Source: Alphaproteobacteria bacterium UBA7314
Lineage (GTDB): Bacteria; Pseudomonadota; Alphaproteobacteria; MPNO01; UBA830
Assembly (NCBI GenBank): GCA_002471575.1
Contig: DKQG01000011.1
Coordinates: 483-9,905 of the forward strand
Length of the DNA stretch: 9,423 nucleotides
Direction: 5' to 3'
Shown here: piece by piece, positions 6,635-9,423 of the stretch
How positions within the stretch are numbered: position 1 is the stretch's first letter
Layout: every line of letters starts with the position of its first letter
Translations under genes and position numbers: made by a program
Notes under the pieces: generated by a model
What the model was told of the DNA's origin: nothing
Seen by the model: only the letters and a program-made list of their open reading frames with translations
Databases searched by the model: none

Positions 6635-7834
6635 CTAAGCCGCCTTCTTCCCGCCAAGTTTACGCAACGGGCCAAAATTTCTGCTGACAGTGCCAAGGTC
6701 CTTCAGATGTGGCGCCACCTTCTCGGCAAACAGCGTCATGCTTTTGGCCGTCACGTCGAAATCCATATCCCCGGCATGCAGCATCGCGATCAAGTGCCCG
6801 AAACCGCCGGTTTTCCTGTGCAAGGCATTGATCTGGCCGACGACATTTTCCGGCGTACCGTAGATCGCGACATGGTTTTCTCGGAAATACTCCATGCCCT
6901 GCTTGCGGATCGCATCGGTGCGCCCACCGGTAAAACGGCCGGACAGAAAATCGGCGTAGAGACTGGTTTCGACATAGCCGGGCGGCGCGCGGTGCTGCGG
7001 TTCCGCCTTGTTGTTGACGACGTACCAGAACACGCGCTCGATCACCTCGCGGGCTTCTTTTTCGGTCTCGCCCACCGCCACGAGCGGCATGAAGGCGAAC
7101 TTGTCGTCCGCCGGGCGCTGTAGGCCCTGGCCTTTACACCAGGACCGCACGCCCTTGAACATCTGCGACAACCGGTCAACTGGCGTCAGAAACATGGCGA
7201 AGGTGAATCCGCGCGCCACCGTCCGGCAGGCATGCGCCAGATCGCTGCCGCCCGTCGTCCACACGGGCGGGTGCGGCTGCTGATAGGGACGCGGCCAGAC
7301 GTTCACCTGGCGCTTGTGGATCCATTTGCCTTCGTAGTTGAAGGGCCCGTCATGGGTGGTCCAGGCCTTCTGGATCAGGTCGATGGACTCCCACAGCCGT
7401 TCCGAAGTTTCGGTCGGGTTGCGGTTGGACGCGAAGAGCTCGTACGGCACGCCGCGCACGAAGCCGCAATCCAGCCGGCCGTAGGAAATGTTGTCAATCA
7501 TCGCCATTTCCTCGGCGCAGCGGATAGGATCGGCAAGGTTTGCCACCGGATTGCCGAGGATCAGGATGCGGGCATTTTTCGTCTGCCGCGCCAGGATGGA
7601 CAGCGGTACAGTGCCGGACGAATTCAAACAGGTCGCCGTCTGATGATGTTCGTTGACCATGCAATTGAGGCCGAGCTCGTCCGCCAGCACATACTGGTCG
7701 AGGCACATATTATAGAGATCAGCGCCTCTTTTCGGATCATACACGCTGCTAGGCAGGTTCAGCCGCGCAGAAGTGAATTCGTCGTCCGGCGGCAGATGCG
7801 GCCAGGCGAATTCGGTGAAATGATAAAAGTCCAT
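6635..7834 (-). CDS. LLM-class (luciferase-like) flavin-dependent monooxygenase
   Basis: A 399-residue protein of the bacterial-luciferase TIM-barrel family, which uses reduced FMN and O2 (or F420 in some relatives) to oxygenate a substrate. Family signatures in order are the N-terminal strand MDFYHFTEFAWPHLP, CMVNEHHQ (about 58-65), ARILILGNPVANLADPIRCAEEMAMIDNISYGRLDCGFVRG (about 88-128, the classic luciferase-barrel block), the segment PPVWTTGG (about 189-196), and the C-terminal YGTPENVVGQI (about 324-334). Length is on the long side of the family (330-400). ATG 7834 overlaps the stop of the upstream hydrolase in TGATG, and AAGGGAG lies 7 nt before it inside the hydrolase gene, so translation is probably coupled. 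An NAD(P)H:flavin reductase is not present and must come from elsewhere. Substrate unknown. Confidence 0.92.
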   Translation of the reverse strand: MDFYHFTEFAWPHLPPDDEFTSARLNLPSSVYDPKRGADLYNMCLDQYVLADELGLNCMVNEHHQTATCLNSSGTVPLSILARQTKNARILILGNPVANLADPIRCAEEMAMIDNISYGRLDCGFVRGVPYELFASNRNPTETSERLWESIDLIQKAWTTHDGPFNYEGKWIHKRQVNVWPRPYQQPHPPVWTTGGSDLAHACRTVARGFTFAMFLTPVDRLSQMFKGVRSWCKGQGLQRPADDKFAFMPLVAVGETEKEAREVIERVFWYVVNNKAEPQHRAPPGYVETSLYADFLSGRFTGGRTDAIRKQGMEYFRENHVAIYGTPENVVGQINALHRKTGGFGHLIAMLHAGDMDFDVTAKSMTLFAEKVAPHLKDLGTVSRNFGPLRKLGGKKAA

Positions 7835-8643
7835 CAGCGGGCTCCCTTGGTATCTTCGAGAAAATTAATCAACGCCGCTGCGAACTGGTCTGACTGTTCG
7901 ATATGCGGAAAGTGGCCCGCCTTGGGGATCGAGACGAACCGGCCGTCCGGCAGAGCCTTTGCTAACGCGCGTCCGTAATTGGGCGCGGTCATCCCGTCTT
8001 TCGCGCCCCAGACAACCTGAACAGGGACGTCGACCCGGTGCAGCCGGTTGCGCAGCGACGGATTGTGAAAATACGGCTCCCAGCAGATTTTCGCGATCGC
8101 TTCACGGGATGAGGCCAGCGTCATCGCCTGGCGTTTGCTCAGGTCGGTCAGATCGAGGTGCGGATCCTTGTCCGGGTCGGCAAAGCGCAACCCGCGCACA
8201 GCCCCGGCATTGTGAAAATAGATGTCTTCGATATCACGGTCATAAGCGCCGCCGAATTTCACACCGACCGAGCCGACCAGCGCCATCCTGGCAATTCGGG
8301 AGGTGCTCTTGCTCGCCATCTCCAGTGCCAGCCAGCCACCGACCGAGAACCCCAGAACGGTCACGCCGGTCAGGTCCAGCCGGTCGAGAAGGTCGAGCCA
8401 GACATAGGAGATATCGTCGATACTGTTCAGATAGTTCGGCAGCGACGGCTTCCCAAAACCCGGCATGCGCGGGATCACGATTTCAAACTTTTTTGCCAGA
8501 TTGTCGAGCAGCGGCAAATCGAATTCGAAGCCGTCTTCGCTGTGCAGCAACAGCAGTGAGCGCCCCTTACCGCGGCGTTCAAGCTCGACGCTGGTGCCAG
8601 CTAATTTGAGGGTTTCGGAAATTATTTTTGGTGGGGTCTTCAT
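7834..8643 (-). CDS. Alpha/beta-fold hydrolase
   Basis: A 269-residue alpha/beta hydrolase. The nucleophile elbow is GFSVGG with S100; the acid is probably D216 in WGAKDGMTAP and the base H244 in KAGHFPHIEQ. LLLLHSEDGFE (30-40) supplies the oxyanion-hole turn in place of the more usual HG motif. Overall it resembles meta-cleavage-product hydrolases, esterases and enol-lactonases, which cannot be told apart by sequence alone. Start choice: ATG 8643 has a GAAGAG element 7 nt upstream and is preferred; ATG 8667 and GTG 8685 are in frame and remain possible. Its stop overlaps the start of the LLM oxygenase (TGATG), so the two form an operon and probably act in consecutive steps, for example oxygenation then hydrolysis of a ring-opened or ester product. 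The step order is inference. Confidence 0.88.
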   Translation of the reverse strand: MKTPPKIISETLKLAGTSVELERRGKGRSLLLLHSEDGFEFDLPLLDNLAKKFEIVIPRMPGFGKPSLPNYLNSIDDISYVWLDLLDRLDLTGVTVLGFSVGGWLALEMASKSTSRIARMALVGSVGVKFGGAYDRDIEDIYFHNAGAVRGLRFADPDKDPHLDLTDLSKRQAMTLASSREAIAKICWEPYFHNPSLRNRLHRVDVPVQVVWGAKDGMTAPNYGRALAKALPDGRFVSIPKAGHFPHIEQSDQFAAALINFLEDTKGAR

Positions 8644-8753
8644 GGATACGCTCTTCGTTTCGCGCATATTAAGGTCGCGGCGCACCGCCGTCGACAGGCC
8701 CGCGCGATTGCGGAATACTTATATCCCGAATTCACTTTGCGGGCACCAATGAC
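8644..8753. promoter_or_regulatory. Divergent promoter region with a candidate operator palindrome
   Basis: These 110 bases lie between the hydrolase-LLM operon and the second GST. At 8711-8728 an 18-nt imperfect palindrome, CGGAATA-CTTA-TATCCCG, has 7-bp half-sites with one mismatch. Its central position suggests a dimeric regulator that could control both directions. The AT-rich core (ACTTATAT) could also serve as a -10 region. No regulator gene is in the window. Neither GST nor hydrolase shows a strong ribosome-binding site here. Confidence 0.35.
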
Positions 8754-9374
8754 ATGCTGAAAATACTTGGACGCGACACTTCCTCCAATGTGATGAAGGT
8801 TCTCTGGGCCTGTTCCGAGCTGGACCTCGAGTTCGAACGCGAAGACATTGGAGGTAAGTACGGCGGGAACGATACCTCGGATTTCCACCGGCTCAACCCG
8901 AACGGGCTGGTCCCGGTAATCGTCGACGACGGTTTTATTAACTGGGAGTCGAATTCCTGCGTCCGCTATCTCGCCGCCAAGCACAACCCCGGCGGGTTGT
9001 ATCCCGACAATCTGCAGGTCCGAGCGGTCGCTGAGCGTTGGATGGACTGGCAGGTCACCACGGTCAGCCCCACAATGATCCCGGTTTTTCGCGGCATGAT
9101 CCGCACTGCGCCGGAAAACCGGGACATGGACGCTATCCAAGCCAGTCGTGCTGCCCTGTCGGCCAAAATGGCTATCATCAACAATGTACTGGCCGAAAAC
9201 ACCTTCATGACGGGCGACACGTTCACCATGGGCGATATTCCGCTGGGCATCGCCGCCTGGCGCTGGTTCAATATGCCTATCGAGCGGGAAGAATACCCGC
9301 ACCTGAAACGCTGGGTTGACGCGTTAGGCGAACGGCCTGGATACCGACGACACATCATGAAGCCGGTGACTTAA
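8754..9374 (+). CDS. Glutathione S-transferase family protein, serine type
   Basis: A 206-residue cytosolic GST. The N-terminal thioredoxin-like domain (about 1-80) opens MLKILGRDTSSNVMKV, where S10 or S11 occupies the place of the glutathione-activating residue. It continues with LNPNGLVPVIVDDG (cis-Pro in LVPV) and WESNSCVRYLA, the E-S pair that grips the gamma-Glu of glutathione. The helical C-domain (about 90-206) includes MTGDTFTMGDIPLGIAAWRWF, with the N-capping box and hydrophobic staple (T-x-x-D) typical of GST helix alpha-6. Length is normal. ATG 8754 is chosen because the protein begins at the family N-terminus; another ATG at 8749 is out of frame. The ribosome-binding site is weak. 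It is divergent from the hydrolase-LLM operon and could detoxify electrophilic intermediates or take part in ether cleavage, though the substrate is unknown. It lacks Cys or Sec at the active site, in contrast to the GST at 2055. Confidence 0.9.
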   Translation: MLKILGRDTSSNVMKVLWACSELDLEFEREDIGGKYGGNDTSDFHRLNPNGLVPVIVDDGFINWESNSCVRYLAAKHNPGGLYPDNLQVRAVAERWMDWQVTTVSPTMIPVFRGMIRTAPENRDMDAIQASRAALSAKMAIINNVLAENTFMTGDTFTMGDIPLGIAAWRWFNMPIEREEYPHLKRWVDALGERPGYRRHIMKPVT

Positions 9375-9423
9375 TTTCCGGTAACGCGGCGTCGCACCGG
9401 CCCGCCAACCATCCCAGCCACCC

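Noticed and set aside
8640..9302. Minus-strand open frame of 220 codons
   Set aside because: It is antisense to the serine-type GST and resembles nothing.
1..9423. CRISPR arrays, tRNA or rRNA genes, insertion sequences or phage genes
   Set aside because: Reading both strands by eye, I found no regularly spaced repeats, no tRNA-like cloverleaf and no transposase, integrase or phage-type protein.

Overview
The window looks like a chromosomal segment of an alphaproteobacterium, possibly marine or otherwise environmental. The grounds are a DUF3126-type small protein (a family I know from Alphaproteobacteria), GC-rich codon use and many catabolic oxygenase families. I cannot name a species. Eight intact genes, one selenoprotein candidate counted among them, and one decayed gene fill nearly all of the 9423 bases.

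Layout from left to right. Positions 1-437 hold the wreck of a DJ-1/PfpI-family gene on the minus strand, with six in-frame stops and about two frameshifts. A minus-strand terminator (about 485-519) follows, then a Rieske non-haem iron oxygenase of the VanA/dicamba-monooxygenase type (540-1607, minus). Divergent from it is a 74-residue DUF3126-type protein (1766-1990, plus). Next on the plus strand is a glutathione S-transferase (2055-2744) whose active-site Cys codon is an in-frame TGA with a SECIS-like hairpin 11 nt downstream. A UbiD-family decarboxylase (2858-4288, minus) converges on it and is divergent from a TfdA/TauD-type Fe(II)/2-oxoglutarate dioxygenase (4362-5225, plus). The dioxygenase overlaps by GTGA a polytopic membrane protein, probably a transporter (5222-6532). 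An 80-bp inverted repeat separates this pair from a convergent minus-strand pair: an alpha/beta hydrolase (7834-8643) coupled through TGATG to a luciferase-like flavin monooxygenase (6635-7834). A second, serine-type GST (8754-9374, plus) is divergent from that pair. The last 49 bases show nothing I can identify.

Taken together the genes look like a patchwork of catabolic or detoxification modules: aromatic hydroxylation or O-demethylation (Rieske), prFMN-dependent (de)carboxylation (UbiD), ether or side-chain oxidation plus uptake (TfdA-like plus transporter), flavin-dependent oxygenation plus C-C or ester hydrolysis (LLM plus hydrolase), and two thiol-transferase folds. The genes alternate in strand, so they form several short transcription units, not one operon. 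The shared catabolic role is inference.

The most striking observation is the GST. Conventional gene calling would start it at GTG 2112 and lose the first beta strand and the catalytic residue. Reading through TGA 2091-2093 as selenocysteine restores a complete 229-residue protein with a U-P-W-V-Q-R active site.
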